Shown: piece after piece, positions 1 to 10,544 of the stretch
Layout of the letters: each line of letters begins with the position of its first letter
Numbering within the stretch: position 1 is the first letter of the stretch
Assembly: GCF_018861905.1 (NCBI RefSeq)
Contig: NZ_JAHLDU010000001.1
Location: 310,001 to 374,000 of the forward strand
DNA length: 64,000 nt
Source of the DNA: Clostridium sp. DSM 17811
GTDB taxonomy: Bacteria; Bacillota; Clostridia; Clostridiales; Clostridiaceae
Direction: 5' to 3'
Made by a program: the position numbers and the translations under genes
The notes under the pieces: model-generated
The model's database searches: none
Told to the model about the DNA's origin: nothing
Seen by the model: only the letters and a program-made list of their open reading frames with translations

Positions 1-10
1 TATAATTTCA
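1..10 (-). CDS. Start of the gene downstream of uvrC (partial)
   Basis: Only the first codons are visible. An AAGGAG ribosome site at about 18-23 precedes an ATG at 8-10 on the minus strand, reading ATG AAA TTA and then leaving the window. In many clostridia murB follows uvrC, but nothing visible here identifies the product. Confidence 0.4.
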
Positions 11-46
11 TATCCTACTCCTTGAAAATATTAATATATTTATATA

Positions 47-84
47 CTTGCATAACATAAATAATATTATTTATGTTATGCAAG
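47..84. repeat. Perfect 38-bp palindrome between uvrC and the next gene
   Basis: Two 19-bp arms (47-65 and 66-84) are exactly complementary with no loop between them. It lies 80 bp past the uvrC stop and 37 bp before the next minus-strand start. No T-run follows on the minus strand, so it is not a classical terminator. An operator or cruciform is possible. Confidence 0.6.
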
Positions 85-165
85 ATATAGTTCTTTTAGT
101 TTACCCTTTTTACTACAATATTTCAACAGTTTAAATTTATCATAATATAAATATTCCTAATAAGG

Positions 166-2031
166 TTATTTATTATTTTTAAAATATGATATAACGCACT
201 CTGCGGACTTGCTATCCATAGATGGGGTATCCATTAGTTCTTTTGCACCAGCACCTTTTATATTATCTATACTACCAAACTTTTTTAATAACTCTCTTCT
301 TCTTTTTTCGCCTATATTGGGTATGTTATCCAATATAGAATATAATGTTCTTTTATCCCTAAGTGTTCTGTGATAAGTAATTGCAAATCTATGGACCTCA
401 TCTTGTATTCTAGTAATCAAATGCATACTTTGGGAATTACTCTTCATAAATAGCTCTATATTATTATATATTAAACCTCTAGTTTTGTGCCTATCATCCT
501 TAACCATTCCGCATACCGGTATATCAATATTAAGATTATTTAAAACCTCAAGGGCCACATTAACCTGCCCTTTCCCACCATCCATAAGAATTAAATCCGG
601 GAACACACAAAACTTTCCCTTACTAAGTTCTAAATTTCTCTCTTTTATTCTCTCCACTTCATCCAGGCCACGACGAAACCTCCGTTCTAAGATTTCCCGC
701 ATACTATCATAATCATTAGCTCCTATTACTGACTTTATCTTAAACCTTCTATAATCACTGTTTTTAGGCTTTCCACCTTCAAAAACCACCATACTTCCTA
801 CAGAATCTACCCCCATTATATTTGAGATATCATATGATTCAATCCTATCAGGTATTTCATCAAGTTTTAATAATTCTGTAATTTCTTGCATTGCTATTTT
901 ATGAATTTCCTTATCTTGCATATCCTTTAATTTAAAATTTTCAAGAGTTATCTTTGCATTATTTGCAACCATCTCTAAAGTTTTTTTCTTTTCTCCCTTT
1001 TGAGGAATCTTAATAGTTACCTTCGAATCTTTTTTAGCGCTAAGCCATTGTTCTAAGATTTCAACCTCACTTATAAAAGGTACATATATTGTTTTAGGGA
1101 TAAATGCTGTCCCGCCATAAAACCTCTTTATAAATTCTTCTATAAGTTCATTTTCTACATTTTCTGCTTCATCATTTAAAATAAAGTGTTCTCTACCTAC
1201 TATCTTACCATCACGAAGAAAAAACACCTGAATACAAACATCTTTTTCATCAACATACACATTAATGAAATCTTCATTCTCACAATTTCCTATTATAATC
1301 TTTTGTTTCTCATTTATTTTTTCTATAGCCATAATCTTATCCCGAAGCATTGCTGCTTTTTCAAATTCCAAAACTTCCGATGCACTTTCCATTTTGTTTC
1401 TTAAATCTTCCTTTATACTTTTATCTTTTCCCGTAAGTAGATCCAAAGCACCTTTTATAATTTTCCCATAATCTTCTTTACTAATATACCCTGTACATGG
1501 GGCTTTACATAATCCTATATGATAGTTTAAACATGGTCTATCATATAGGACACCTTCTTTAATATTTCTTCTGCATGTTCTAAGCGGAAATATCTGTTTG
1601 ATAAGTTCAATGGTACTATATACAGCTGCAGAATCTGTGTATGGTCCAAAATATCTCCCTCCATCATTTGCAATATTTCTAGTTACAAATACCCTCGGGA
1701 ACTCCTCATTAATAGTTATCTTTATAAATGGATAATGCTTATCATCTTTAAGCAAAATATTATATCTTGGGCTATATTTCTTAATAAGATTGCACTCAAG
1801 TATCAATGCCTCCATCTCTGAATCAGTTACTATATATTCAAATTCAGCTATATTTTTCACCATAGCCATAACTTTTACAGAATGATTTTTTGATGATTTA
1901 AAATACTGTCTTACCCTATTTTTTAATATTTTAGCCTTTCCAACATATATTATTTCACCAAGATTATTTTTCATAAGATATACTCCTGGTGCATCTGGAA
2001 GAGTCTTTAGCTGATAATTAAAGTCAAACAT
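166..2031 (-). CDS. uvrC: UvrABC excinuclease subunit C
   Basis: UvrC makes the two incisions on either side of a lesion after UvrB has been loaded, in cytoplasmic nucleotide excision repair. The 621-aa protein has an N-terminal GIY-YIG nuclease domain (PGVYLMK about residue 15, IIYVGKA about residue 27), a UVR motif that contacts UvrB (about 205-235, FEKAAMLRDKI), an RNase H-like nuclease domain (LILMDGGKGQVN) and a C-terminal helix-hairpin-helix (IPNIGEKRRRELLKKFG). I start at the ATG at 2031 because a GGGGAGGGG ribosome site lies just upstream; an in-frame start 39 nt earlier would put that site inside the gene. A hairpin at 2219-2263 separates it from the upstream pbp gene, so it is probably transcribed separately from uvrBA. 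Confidence 0.97.
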   Translation of the reverse strand: MFDFNYQLKTLPDAPGVYLMKNNLGEIIYVGKAKILKNRVRQYFKSSKNHSVKVMAMVKNIAEFEYIVTDSEMEALILECNLIKKYSPRYNILLKDDKHYPFIKITINEEFPRVFVTRNIANDGGRYFGPYTDSAAVYSTIELIKQIFPLRTCRRNIKEGVLYDRPCLNYHIGLCKAPCTGYISKEDYGKIIKGALDLLTGKDKSIKEDLRNKMESASEVLEFEKAAMLRDKIMAIEKINEKQKIIIGNCENEDFINVYVDEKDVCIQVFFLRDGKIVGREHFILNDEAENVENELIEEFIKRFYGGTAFIPKTIYVPFISEVEILEQWLSAKKDSKVTIKIPQKGEKKKTLEMVANNAKITLENFKLKDMQDKEIHKIAMQEITELLKLDEIPDRIESYDISNIMGVDSVGSMVVFEGGKPKNSDYRRFKIKSVIGANDYDSMREILERRFRRGLDEVERIKERNLELSKGKFCVFPDLILMDGGKGQVNVALEVLNNLNIDIPVCGMVKDDRHKTRGLIYNNIELFMKSNSQSMHLITRIQDEVHRFAITYHRTLRDKRTLYSILDNIPNIGEKRRRELLKKFGSIDNIKGAGAKELMDTPSMDSKSAECVISYFKNNK

Positions 2032-2218
2032 AATACAACCCCTCCCCTTTAAGATTATAATTATTTTCACTTAAACATATATATTCAAAATTATACCAAT
2101 ACGTTTAAATTTCCCGGGCAATTTATTACAAGTTACTACATATATTATTTTTTTCTATACTGCATTCATTTTATACGTCATTATCTCTAATTATACTACT
2201 AAATAAATCATGGTATAT

Positions 2219-2263
2219 AAAATATAAAGTCAAATATTATTATAATATTTGACTTTATATTTT
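2219..2263 (-). terminator. Terminator-like palindrome after the penicillin-binding-protein gene
   Basis: Two perfectly complementary 22-nt arms (2219-2240 and 2242-2263) are separated by one base. It lies about 50 bp past the stop of the upstream minus-strand gene and before uvrC, so it probably ends the uvrBA-FHA-SEDS-PBP transcript. It is unusually long and AT-only at its ends. Confidence 0.7.
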
Positions 2264-2315
2264 AACATTATGCCCATGCTTTCGCACGTTTTTTAGAATT
2301 AACAAAGTTAGAATT

Positions 2316-3737
2316 TTATTTCAAATAAGTTCTAACAAGTTCCCTAGTTATCTCCGCAGCTTTAACTCCACCTTGTCCGCCTTCCTCTACAATTACCGCT
2401 ATAGCAATTTGAGGATCATCATAAGGTGCAAATCCAGTAAACCAAGCATGTGGGGCTTCTTGTTTACTCGGGTCATCATGGTCTGCAGTACCCGTTTTAC
2501 CGCTAACTACTATGTCAGAAAGAGCTGCACTAGTGCCTGTTCCTTGAGACACTACCTCCTTCATTAAACCCTTCATAATATCAGAATTATTTTTTGTCAT
2601 CACTTGTCCAAGCTGCTTGGGCTGTAATTTCTCTATAGACTTACCCTTGCTACTTAATATTTCTTTAACAAGCATCGGTTCCATCATTGTACCACCATTA
2701 GCAACTGTGCTCACAACTAATGCCATTTGCATAGGCGTAACTAAATCCCCCGCCTGACCTATAGCACTCTGAGCAATATTACCTTTTTCATTGTTTTTGT
2801 AGCTTGGAAACACACTGTTTTCTATTGTTAACCCTATGGTTGGAATATTCTTATTAAAATAAAACTTTTCTGCGGTATCTTTTAATGCCTTATTTCCTAA
2901 ATCAAGACCTAATGATCCGAAAAACACATTACTAGAATGCATATAGGCAGATTTAAAATCTATATTTCCAAAAGATTCACCATTATAATCTTCCAAGAGT
3001 TTTGTTCCATTGACAATTAAACTACCATTATCATTTAAGCTACTATTGTAAACATTGGCTATGTTTTCTAAAGCACTTGCTGCCGTAACAGTCTTAAATG
3101 TAGATCCTGGTGGATATAGTCCGGATACTGCTCTATTAAGCAGAGGCATTTCCTTATTTGCAACTATACTCTTCCAATTTTCCTCTAAATTATTAGGATC
3201 ATAAGAAGGTTTAGAAACCATAGCTAAAATTTCTCCAGTTTTAGGGTTCATTGCTACTATAGAACCTCGATGATCACCTAAAAGTTCATAAGCTTTTTTT
3301 TGGAGTTTAGAGTCAAGCGTAGTCCTTAAACCATTACCAACCTTTTGCTCAGTGTCCTTATTAAAAAAGACAAATTTTGAAAGAGGTGTATCGTTATTGC
3401 CCATAAGTTGTGCATCATATTTTTTTTCAAGGCCACTAAGTCCATAAACAGGATCCATATATCCTATAGCATGTGCAAAAACTGCACCTTGTAAATAATT
3501 CTGTTTTTGAGATGTTTCACTTGTCTTAGTACTTTTCGTTAACGCCACCATATCCTTGTCATAAATTGTTCCCCTTAATACCTTATTTCGCTCTGCCCAA
3601 AGCCTTCGATTAAATGTACTAGCTACCGCTTTCTGACTATTAAACATATATACATAAGTTATATATGTAATCAAAGCAATAAAGAGTATTAAAAATACCA
3701 ACAGGACCTTTTTTATATTACTTACAAAATCATTCAT
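2316..3737 (-). CDS. Penicillin-binding transpeptidase (PBP2/PbpA type)
   Basis: A membrane-anchored D,D-transpeptidase that cross-links peptidoglycan outside the membrane. One N-terminal membrane segment (about 11-31) is followed by a short linker domain and the transpeptidase domain. The active-site set is complete: STFK (212-215, nucleophile Ser212), SSN (268-270) and KTGT (414-417). At 473 aa it is shorter than class B PBPs with a full dimerisation domain and resembles the short PbpA proteins. It overlaps the 3' end of the upstream SEDS gene by 8 nt. SEDS proteins polymerise glycan and pair with class B PBPs, so the two probably form one synthase. The FHA-SEDS-PbpA order resembles the actinobacterial fhaB-rodA-pbpA cluster. 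I cannot tell whether its role is in division, elongation or sporulation. Confidence 0.93.
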   Translation of the reverse strand: MNDFVSNIKKVLLVFLILFIALITYITYVYMFNSQKAVASTFNRRLWAERNKVLRGTIYDKDMVALTKSTKTSETSQKQNYLQGAVFAHAIGYMDPVYGLSGLEKKYDAQLMGNNDTPLSKFVFFNKDTEQKVGNGLRTTLDSKLQKKAYELLGDHRGSIVAMNPKTGEILAMVSKPSYDPNNLEENWKSIVANKEMPLLNRAVSGLYPPGSTFKTVTAASALENIANVYNSSLNDNGSLIVNGTKLLEDYNGESFGNIDFKSAYMHSSNVFFGSLGLDLGNKALKDTAEKFYFNKNIPTIGLTIENSVFPSYKNNEKGNIAQSAIGQAGDLVTPMQMALVVSTVANGGTMMEPMLVKEILSSKGKSIEKLQPKQLGQVMTKNNSDIMKGLMKEVVSQGTGTSAALSDIVVSGKTGTADHDDPSKQEAPHAWFTGFAPYDDPQIAIAVIVEEGGQGGVKAAEITRELVRTYLK

Positions 3738-4974
3738 AATTTTGACCGTCCTCCGAAATTTTTTGAAGTATACCTAGTGAAAAAAAAGTTATTAACATAG
3801 AACTCCCGCCAGCACTAACTAATGGTAGCGTTATACCCGTTAGTGGAATAGCTCCAACTACTCCCCCTACTATAACTAATACCTGAGCAGCTAACATTGT
3901 ACTATATCCCACAGCGAGTAACCTTGTAAAGTTATCCTTGCTATAAATAGGTACCCTCATACATCTATAAAACAATAAAAAATATAAAATAAGAATAGCA
4001 AATCCAGTAACAAGTCCCATTTCCTCACAAATAGCAGCAAAAATAAAATCTGTAGTAACTACGGGAACCATTCCAGGATGTCCAAGGCCAAGACCTGTTC
4101 CGAAAAGACCACCCGAAGCTATAGAAATTAAAGATTGTACTACTTGTAGTCCTTGATCAGTAGCATATTTCCAGGGGTTTCCCCAAATCATAAACCTCAA
4201 TTGCACATGGTCAAACATTTTATAACTTATAAATCCACCTATCATAAATAATACTAAACATATTAAAATATATTTAAAATTCGAAGTAGCAATATATAAC
4301 ATGGTTATTGATATAGCGAAAAATAGAAGGGCCGAACCTAAGTCTTTTTGAACTACCATAAGTCCAAGTGATATCATAACTACTATTCCAGGTTCAATTA
4401 ATGCCTTAAATTTAGAAATTTCTGATTTCCCATCGGTTTTTATTCCATAATACTGCAGTGACGCTGCTAAATACGCCACCAAAGATAATTTACCAAATTC
4501 TGTCGGTTGAAAAGTGAACCCAGCTATTTTTACCCAATTTTTAGCTCCATAGGTTTTAGCTCCCATTATACTTCCCAAAGACATAAGAATAAGAGTACAT
4601 ATCATATAAGCATATTTATACTTTCCAAATTTACTTAAGCTTGGGAAAAGAACTACCACCAGAATAAATACAGCTATTCCAACTGCATAAAAAATAAGTT
4701 GTTTAACCGCAACAGGTGAGTCCAGCCTATATAACATTCCTATACCTATAACCGCCAGTACATTTGAAAACAGTAAAATATATTTATCACCATCCGGAAA
4801 AAATCTTCTTATAATAAAATGTGAAGCTGCAAAAACAAAGCATATTATCCCGCCCATTATTAAAGCATTTTTATCAAACTCATTTTTCCCAATAAGATAC
4901 ATATTCAAAAATAAAACTATACATAAAAGATAGGTATACCGTAGCAGCTTTCTCTCTTGTTTTATACTATCCAT
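3730..4974 (-). CDS. SEDS-family glycosyltransferase (FtsW/RodA/SpoVE)
   Basis: An integral membrane protein (414 aa, about ten hydrophobic helices) of the SEDS family, which polymerises glycan strands from lipid II. Family marks visible are QPTEFGKL, the QKDLGSALL segment with the conserved acidic residue, the external loop GTGLGLGHPG followed by TTDFIFAAICEEMG, and a C-terminal PLTGITLPLVSAGGSS. A GGGGTGAT ribosome site precedes the ATG. It lies 26 bp after the FHA gene and overlaps the PBP gene, which is its likely partner. Sequence alone does not separate FtsW, RodA and SpoVE; linkage to a short PbpA-type PBP rather than to mreBCD or mur genes leaves its process open. Confidence 0.93.
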   Translation of the reverse strand: MDSIKQERKLLRYTYLLCIVLFLNMYLIGKNEFDKNALIMGGIICFVFAASHFIIRRFFPDGDKYILLFSNVLAVIGIGMLYRLDSPVAVKQLIFYAVGIAVFILVVVLFPSLSKFGKYKYAYMICTLILMSLGSIMGAKTYGAKNWVKIAGFTFQPTEFGKLSLVAYLAASLQYYGIKTDGKSEISKFKALIEPGIVVMISLGLMVVQKDLGSALLFFAISITMLYIATSNFKYILICLVLFMIGGFISYKMFDHVQLRFMIWGNPWKYATDQGLQVVQSLISIASGGLFGTGLGLGHPGMVPVVTTDFIFAAICEEMGLVTGFAILILYFLLFYRCMRVPIYSKDNFTRLLAVGYSTMLAAQVLVIVGGVVGAIPLTGITLPLVSAGGSSMLITFFSLGILQKISEDGQNYE

Positions 4975-5000
4975 AATATCACCCCGCTTGCACTCATAAT

Positions 5001-5429
5001 TTACCCTATAACCTTAAAGGTTGAAGTTCCTATTTTAATTACGTCACCTTTTTTTATATACACTGTATCCTTAACCGCTTTGTTGTTCATTATAGTACCA
5101 TTAGTACTTCTCAAATCCTGCAAAATATAATTTGTATTTTTCAAATATATTTTTGCATGCTGAGAAGACACATATTTGTCTCCCAGAATTAAAAGATTAT
5201 CTGCCTTTCTGCCTATTGAAAGTTGATCATTTAAAGGTATAACTGCGCCGACCCTTAAATTAAGATTGTCTCCTCTTTCCATAACTTCAAGACCCATAGT
5301 TTTCTTTATAACTGGTTTCTTTTTTGCACCACCTTTTATGTCCTTATACATTATTCTTAATGCAAATATTATTATAATGTAAATAATCGCTATAATAGCA
5401 TATTTCATAATCTTGCTTATCTCAGCCAT
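5001..5429 (-). CDS. Membrane-anchored FHA-domain protein
   Basis: A 142-aa protein with one N-terminal membrane segment (about 8-28), a basic linker with GAKKKP, and a C-terminal forkhead-associated domain (about 65-140) that binds phosphothreonine. FHA signatures are present: LSIGRK, SSQHAKI and LRSTNGT. The start is the ATG at 5429, preceded by AGAGGAGAA; an upstream in-frame start would swallow this ribosome site. It lies between uvrA (67 bp) and the SEDS gene (26 bp). By analogy with actinobacterial FhaB (FipA), which links Ser/Thr kinase signalling to wall synthesis, it may recruit or report on the SEDS-PBP pair. No Ser/Thr kinase gene is in the window. Confidence 0.9.
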   Translation of the reverse strand: MAEISKIMKYAIIAIIYIIIIFALRIMYKDIKGGAKKKPVIKKTMGLEVMERGDNLNLRVGAVIPLNDQLSIGRKADNLLILGDKYVSSQHAKIYLKNTNYILQDLRSTNGTIMNNKAVKDTVYIKKGDVIKIGTSTFKVIG

Positions 5430-5496
5430 AATACACTTTCTCCTCTTTAAAAAATAGTCAAAGACTAGCATTCACTTTATGCTAGCCTTATATAAA

Positions 5497-8319
5497 TTAT
5501 AACATTTTTTTTAGATAATGTCCTGTATATGAATTTACATTTAAAGATATTTCTTTTGGTGTACCAGTGCATAAAATGCTCCCACCCTTGTCTCCGCCCT
5601 CAGGTCCTAAGTCTATAACGTTGTCTGAGCACTTTATAACATCTAGATTATGCTCAATTACAACAACTGTATTTCCTGAATCTACAAGTCTTTGAAGTAT
5701 TATAATAAGTTTACTAACATCATCGATATGAAGGCCTGTAGTTGGCTCATCCAAAATGTAAAACGTCTTACCAGTGCTCCTCTTAGATAATTCTGAAGCA
5801 AGTTTAATCCTCTGAGCCTCGCCACCTGATAACTGTGTTGAAGGTTGCCCAAGTCTTACATAACCAAGACCAACATCCATTAGTGTTTTAAGTTTACTAT
5901 AAATTCTCGGAATATTCTCAAAAAACTTAACAGCCTCTTCAACCGTCATGTTTAAAATATCATCAATGTTTTTCCCCTTATACTTAACCTCTAAAGTTTC
6001 TCTATTATATCTTTTACCCTTGCAAACTTCGCAGGGAACATAAACATCAGATAAAAATTGCATTTCTATTTTAATTATTCCATCACCGTGGCAGGCTTCA
6101 CATCTTCCACCCTTCACATTAAAGCTAAATCTTCCTGGTTTATACCCCCTGATTTTCGACTCAGAGCTCATGGAGAAAACATCACGAATCACATCAAAAA
6201 CGCCAGTATATGTAGCTGGGTTTGACCTAGGAGTACGCCCTATAGGACCTTGATCTATATTAATAATTTTATCTATGTTTTCCCATCCTAAGATATCTTT
6301 ATGAAGTCCAGGATTTTTTTTAGAATGATTCAATTTTTTATTAAGACCTTTAAATAAAATTTCATTTACCAAAGTACTCTTTCCAGAGCCTGAAACACCA
6401 GTAACTGAAGTAAATACACCTAATGGAAAATCTATGCTAACATTCTTTAGATTATTTTGCCTTGCATTAAGTATTTTTATACAGTGGCCATTCGATCCTC
6501 TTGTTTTGCTTGGAACCTCAATCTTTTTCTTGCCACTTAAATATTGACCTGTAATAGACCTTTCACAATTCTTTATATCTTCGATTGTTCCGGTAGCGAC
6601 AACTTCTCCACCATGTTCACCAGCGCCTGGACCAACGTCTACAATAAAATCTGATGCCTTCATAGTATCCTCATCATGCTCTACAACAATTACAGTATTC
6701 CCTATATCTCTTAAGTGTTTTAATGTCTTTATAAGTTTATCATTATCCCTTTGATGTAGACCAATACTTGGCTCATCTAATATGTACAAAACGCCCATTA
6801 GACTAGAACCTATCTGGGTTGCAAGTCTTATTCTCTGTGCTTCTCCACCAGATAATGTAGCTGCTGATCTAGCTAAGTTCAAATAATCAAGACCCACATC
6901 CTTTAAAAAATTAAGTCTATCATTTATCTCTTTAAATATTTGATTAGATATAATTTTATTTTTCTCTGATAATTTTATATCTTTTAGAAATATAACCTCA
7001 TCTATAATAGATAATTGACAAAATTCACTTATATTTTTACCACCAACTGTTACTGCAAGAACCTCTGGGCTTAACCTTGCGCCCTTACACTTAGGACATG
7101 CATTATCACCCATATATTGCTCTACATCTCTCTTTATATAATCAGAAGATGTTTCAAAATATCTTCTTTTCAAGTTATTTATAATGCCTTCATATGCATG
7201 ATTAAAAGTACCCGATCTATATTCTTTAACATAATTAACCTTAACTTTTTCGCCATTTGTTCCATATAATAGTATTTTAAGAATTTCTGGATCATATTCC
7301 TCAATTGGTGTATCTAAACTAAATTTGTACTTTTCACTTAAAGCCCTTAGTACTGAAAAAGTCCATGAATCTTCCTTAAGGCTACCTTCCCCAAAAGACA
7401 TAACTGCCCCGCCTTTAATGCTCTTGCTTTTATCTGGTATTATAAGATCCTCATCAATTTCCATAAGGGTACCAAGTCCATCACAATTGTCGCACTTACC
7501 ATAAGGAGCATTAAAAGAAAACATCCTAGGGGCCAACTCTCCAATGCTAATACCACAATCTATGCAAGCAAAATGCTCACTAAAGAGTATATCTTCACCA
7601 TCAACAACACTAGCAATTGCAGTACCCTCTGCTAGTTTTAATGCACTTTCTAAAGATTCAGTAAGTCTACTACGTACTTCCTCTTTTACAGAAATTCTAT
7701 CTATTACTATCTCTATACTGTGTTTCTTAGTTTTCGCAAGTTTTATATCCTCTTCCATAAGTTCTACAGTAGTGCCATCTATTCTAGCACGAACAAAACC
7801 ATTTTTTTTAATGTTCTCTATAATTTTAACATGTTCGCCCTTTTTTCCCCTTATGATTGGAGACAAGATCGAAATCTTAGTTTTTAGTGGCATCTCCATT
7901 ATTCTATCCACCATTTGATCTACAGTCTGCTGAGAAATCTCCTTGCCACATTTAGGACAATGTGGTGTTCCCACTTTAGCATAAAGCAGTCTCAAATAAT
8001 CATAAATTTCAGTTACAGTACCCACAGTAGAACGTGGATTCCTATTAGTAGTTTTCTGATCTATAGAAATAGCAGGGGATAATCCTTCTATATATTCGAC
8101 ATCTGGTTTATCCATATTGCCTAGAAATTGCCTTGCATAAGCCGACAATGACTCTACATATCGTCTTTGTCCCTCTGCGTATAATGTATCAAAAGCAAGA
8201 GATGATTTACCCGATCCCGAAAGTCCAGTAAACACTATTAACTTGTCTCTTGGTATCTCCAAATCAACGTTTTTTAAATTATGAACCTTAGCGCCTTTTA
8301 TAAAAATCTTATCTCTCAT
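5497..8319 (-). CDS. uvrA: UvrABC excinuclease subunit A
   Basis: UvrA is the damage-sensing ABC-type ATPase that loads UvrB in nucleotide excision repair. The 940-aa length is normal. Visible are two nucleotide-binding modules, each with Walker A (GLSGSGKSS near residue 32; GVSGSGKST in the second half), ABC signature (LSGGEAQR twice) and Walker B ([24 protein letters not shown]). There are also zinc-binding CxxC pairs (CPKCGKE, CIDCG with [12 protein letters not shown] with CEVCKG). A GAGGAGGAG ribosome site precedes the ATG. It follows uvrB by 54 bp in the same direction and almost certainly shares its SOS-type promoter. Confidence 0.98.
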   Translation of the reverse strand: MRDKIFIKGAKVHNLKNVDLEIPRDKLIVFTGLSGSGKSSLAFDTLYAEGQRRYVESLSAYARQFLGNMDKPDVEYIEGLSPAISIDQKTTNRNPRSTVGTVTEIYDYLRLLYAKVGTPHCPKCGKEISQQTVDQMVDRIMEMPLKTKISILSPIIRGKKGEHVKIIENIKKNGFVRARIDGTTVELMEEDIKLAKTKKHSIEIVIDRISVKEEVRSRLTESLESALKLAEGTAIASVVDGEDILFSEHFACIDCGISIGELAPRMFSFNAPYGKCDNCDGLGTLMEIDEDLIIPDKSKSIKGGAVMSFGEGSLKEDSWTFSVLRALSEKYKFSLDTPIEEYDPEILKILLYGTNGEKVKVNYVKEYRSGTFNHAYEGIINNLKRRYFETSSDYIKRDVEQYMGDNACPKCKGARLSPEVLAVTVGGKNISEFCQLSIIDEVIFLKDIKLSEKNKIISNQIFKEINDRLNFLKDVGLDYLNLARSAATLSGGEAQRIRLATQIGSSLMGVLYILDEPSIGLHQRDNDKLIKTLKHLRDIGNTVIVVEHDEDTMKASDFIVDVGPGAGEHGGEVVATGTIEDIKNCERSITGQYLSGKKKIEVPSKTRGSNGHCIKILNARQNNLKNVSIDFPLGVFTSVTGVSGSGKSTLVNEILFKGLNKKLNHSKKNPGLHKDILGWENIDKIINIDQGPIGRTPRSNPATYTGVFDVIRDVFSMSSESKIRGYKPGRFSFNVKGGRCEACHGDGIIKIEMQFLSDVYVPCEVCKGKRYNRETLEVKYKGKNIDDILNMTVEEAVKFFENIPRIYSKLKTLMDVGLGYVRLGQPSTQLSGGEAQRIKLASELSKRSTGKTFYILDEPTTGLHIDDVSKLIIILQRLVDSGNTVVVIEHNLDVIKCSDNVIDLGPEGGDKGGSILCTGTPKEISLNVNSYTGHYLKKML

Positions 8320-8373
8320 GGTCTCCTCCTCAGTAACAAAACAATCAAATCCTCATATTTTTTTAAATTAAAT

Positions 8374-10359
8374 TTAAATATCTTTAATCTGCTTTTTAAG
8401 TTTATAAATTATATCTCTAAGTTGAGCAGCTTTTTCAAAATGTAAATCCTTAGCTGCCTGCTTCATCTCATTTTCATACTTATCCATTAATTTTTTAGTT
8501 TCATCATAATTTGCTTCTTTAGCCGCCTCAAGAGTTTCATATACCTCTTCATCCTCGGCTACCGTTATAGATCCTATTACATCTCTAATATCTTTTACTA
8601 TAGTAGTTGGCACTATATCATGTTCTTCATTATACTCCATCTGAAGTTTTCGCCTTCTTGTAGTTTCATCCATAGCCTTTTTCATAGACTTTGTAATTCT
8701 ATCTGCATACATTATTACTCTACTCTCTGAGTTTCTTGCGGCTCTTCCTATTGTTTGAATTAATGATGTTTCAGAACGCAAAAATCCTTCCTTATCTGCA
8801 TCAAGTATCGCAACAAGTGCTACCTCTGGAATATCTAATCCCTCTCTTAAAAGATTTATACCTACTAACACATCGAATTTGCCAAGCCTAAGATCCTGAA
8901 TGATTTTCATTCTTTCTATTGTATCAATATCCGAATGCAAATAAGTTATCTTCATATCCATTTCTCTAAAGTATTTAGTCAAATCCTCTGACATTTTTTT
9001 AGTTAGCGTTGTAACCAAAACTCTAAAGCCTTTTTTTATTGTGTCCTGAATTCTAGCATATAAATCATCTATTTGTCCTTTAACTGGCCTTATAAGAATC
9101 TCAGGATCTAATAATCCTGTAGGTCTTATTACTTGTTCTGCAATATTTCCACTATGTTCTTCCTCATAAACACTTGGAGTCGCGCTTACAAATACTGTTT
9201 GATTCATGCTCTTCTCAAACTCCGGAAAAGTTAATGGCCTATTATCATAAGCTGATTTAAGTCTAAACCCATAATCAATTAAATTAGTTTTTCTTGATTT
9301 ATCTCCCCCAAACATAGCCTTAACCTGTGGAAGAGTTACATGGCTCTCATCTATAAACATCAAGAAATCTTTTGGAAAATATTGCATCAATGTTTGAGGC
9401 GCTGTTCCTGAAGGTCTACCATCTAAAATTCTAGAATAATTCTCTATACCAGTGCAGTAACCAACTTCTCTCATCATTTCAATATCATAATTAGTTCTTT
9501 GTTTAAGCCTTTGCGCCTCGAGCGCCTTATCCTCCGAAATAAGTTCCTTTAATCTCTCTTCAAGTTCCTGTTCTATTTGAGCTATACCGATTTCTAATTT
9601 ATCCTTCGATGTCGCGAAATGAGAAGCCGGAAAAATAGATACATGTTTACGAATTCCTATAGTTTCTCCTGTAAGCGCATCAAATGCTCTAATTTTCTCT
9701 ATTTCATCTCCGAAAAATTCTACCCTAATCCCCTCACTGGATGACGATGCAGGGAATATATCAATAGTGTCTCCTCGTACTCTAAAAGTTCCACGAATAA
9801 AATTCATATCATTTCTTTCATACTGTATGTCTACAAGATGTCTTATTACTTCATTTCTATCCTTTTCCATACCTTCCCTAAGCGACACTGTAAGTTTTTT
9901 ATACTCTTCTGGATTACCAAGACCATATATACATGAAACTGAAGCAACCACAATAACATCATTACGCTCAAGTAATGCAGATGTAGCTGAATGTCTTAAT
10001 TTATCAATATCATCATTAACGGATGAATCTTTTTCTATAAATGTATCTGTCTGTGCGATATAAGCTTCAGGCTGATAATAATCATAATATGACACAAAAT
10101 ACTCAACGCAATTGTCAGGAAAAAACTCCCTAAACTCTGAGCAAAGTTGTGCAGCTAGGATTTTATTATGAGCCAGCACTAAAGTAGGTTTTTGAACTCT
10201 CTCAATAATATTAGCCATGGTAAAAGTTTTACCTGAACCAGTTACCCCTTTAAGTGTCTGGAACTTTTCACCTTCTTCAATTCCTTTCACGAGGCTATCA
10301 ATAGCCTGTGGTTGATCACCTGTTGGCTTAAACTTTGAATGTAACTTAAACTCATACAT
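8374..10359 (-). CDS. uvrB: UvrABC excinuclease subunit B
   Basis: UvrB is the helicase-like damage-verification subunit. The 661-aa protein has Walker A ([10 protein letters not shown] near residue 38), the beta-hairpin tyrosine motif ([11 protein letters not shown]), a DEAD-like motif (FIDESHVT), helicase motif VI (QTIGRAARN) and a C-terminal UVR motif ([12 protein letters not shown]) for UvrC. The ribosome site GGCGGTGAT is close to the ATG. A promoter with a LexA box lies just upstream, so DNA damage should induce uvrBA and probably the FHA-SEDS-PBP genes behind them. Confidence 0.98.
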   Translation of the reverse strand: MYEFKLHSKFKPTGDQPQAIDSLVKGIEEGEKFQTLKGVTGSGKTFTMANIIERVQKPTLVLAHNKILAAQLCSEFREFFPDNCVEYFVSYYDYYQPEAYIAQTDTFIEKDSSVNDDIDKLRHSATSALLERNDVIVVASVSCIYGLGNPEEYKKLTVSLREGMEKDRNEVIRHLVDIQYERNDMNFIRGTFRVRGDTIDIFPASSSSEGIRVEFFGDEIEKIRAFDALTGETIGIRKHVSIFPASHFATSKDKLEIGIAQIEQELEERLKELISEDKALEAQRLKQRTNYDIEMMREVGYCTGIENYSRILDGRPSGTAPQTLMQYFPKDFLMFIDESHVTLPQVKAMFGGDKSRKTNLIDYGFRLKSAYDNRPLTFPEFEKSMNQTVFVSATPSVYEEEHSGNIAEQVIRPTGLLDPEILIRPVKGQIDDLYARIQDTIKKGFRVLVTTLTKKMSEDLTKYFREMDMKITYLHSDIDTIERMKIIQDLRLGKFDVLVGINLLREGLDIPEVALVAILDADKEGFLRSETSLIQTIGRAARNSESRVIMYADRITKSMKKAMDETTRRRKLQMEYNEEHDIVPTTIVKDIRDVIGSITVAEDEEVYETLEAAKEANYDETKKLMDKYENEMKQAAKDLHFEKAAQLRDIIYKLKKQIKDI

Positions 10360-10386
10360 AAAATCACCGCCTTGTTTATCATTATA

Positions 10387-10438
10387 TGAACGTTTGTTCG
10401 TTACTTTATATTTTAACTATAAGTTTTTAATATGTCAA
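10387..10438 (-). promoter_or_regulatory. uvrB promoter with LexA (SOS) box
   Basis: On the minus strand, TTGACA (10438-10433) is followed after 17 bp by TAAAAT (10415-10410). A LexA box (plus-strand TGAACGTTTGTTCG, 10387-10400) lies just past the -10. It matches the Gram-positive consensus CGAACRNRYGTTYG at 13 of 14 positions, and its location would block initiation. Confidence 0.85.
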
Positions 10439-10544
10439 TATAGTATTTGTAATTCTATATTAGCGCATGTCAGTTCGACATATAGGATATCAATCAATTA
10501 ATAATTGTTTAGTGTCCATTACGAAGTAGAATCCATACACAATT

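Noticed and set aside
7544-7918. 124-codon open frame on the plus strand inside uvrA
   Set aside because: Antisense to a well-conserved gene, no ribosome site and low-complexity composition. Treated as a shadow frame, like the similar plus-strand frames inside uvrB, ctpA, ftsX and the 44390 gene.
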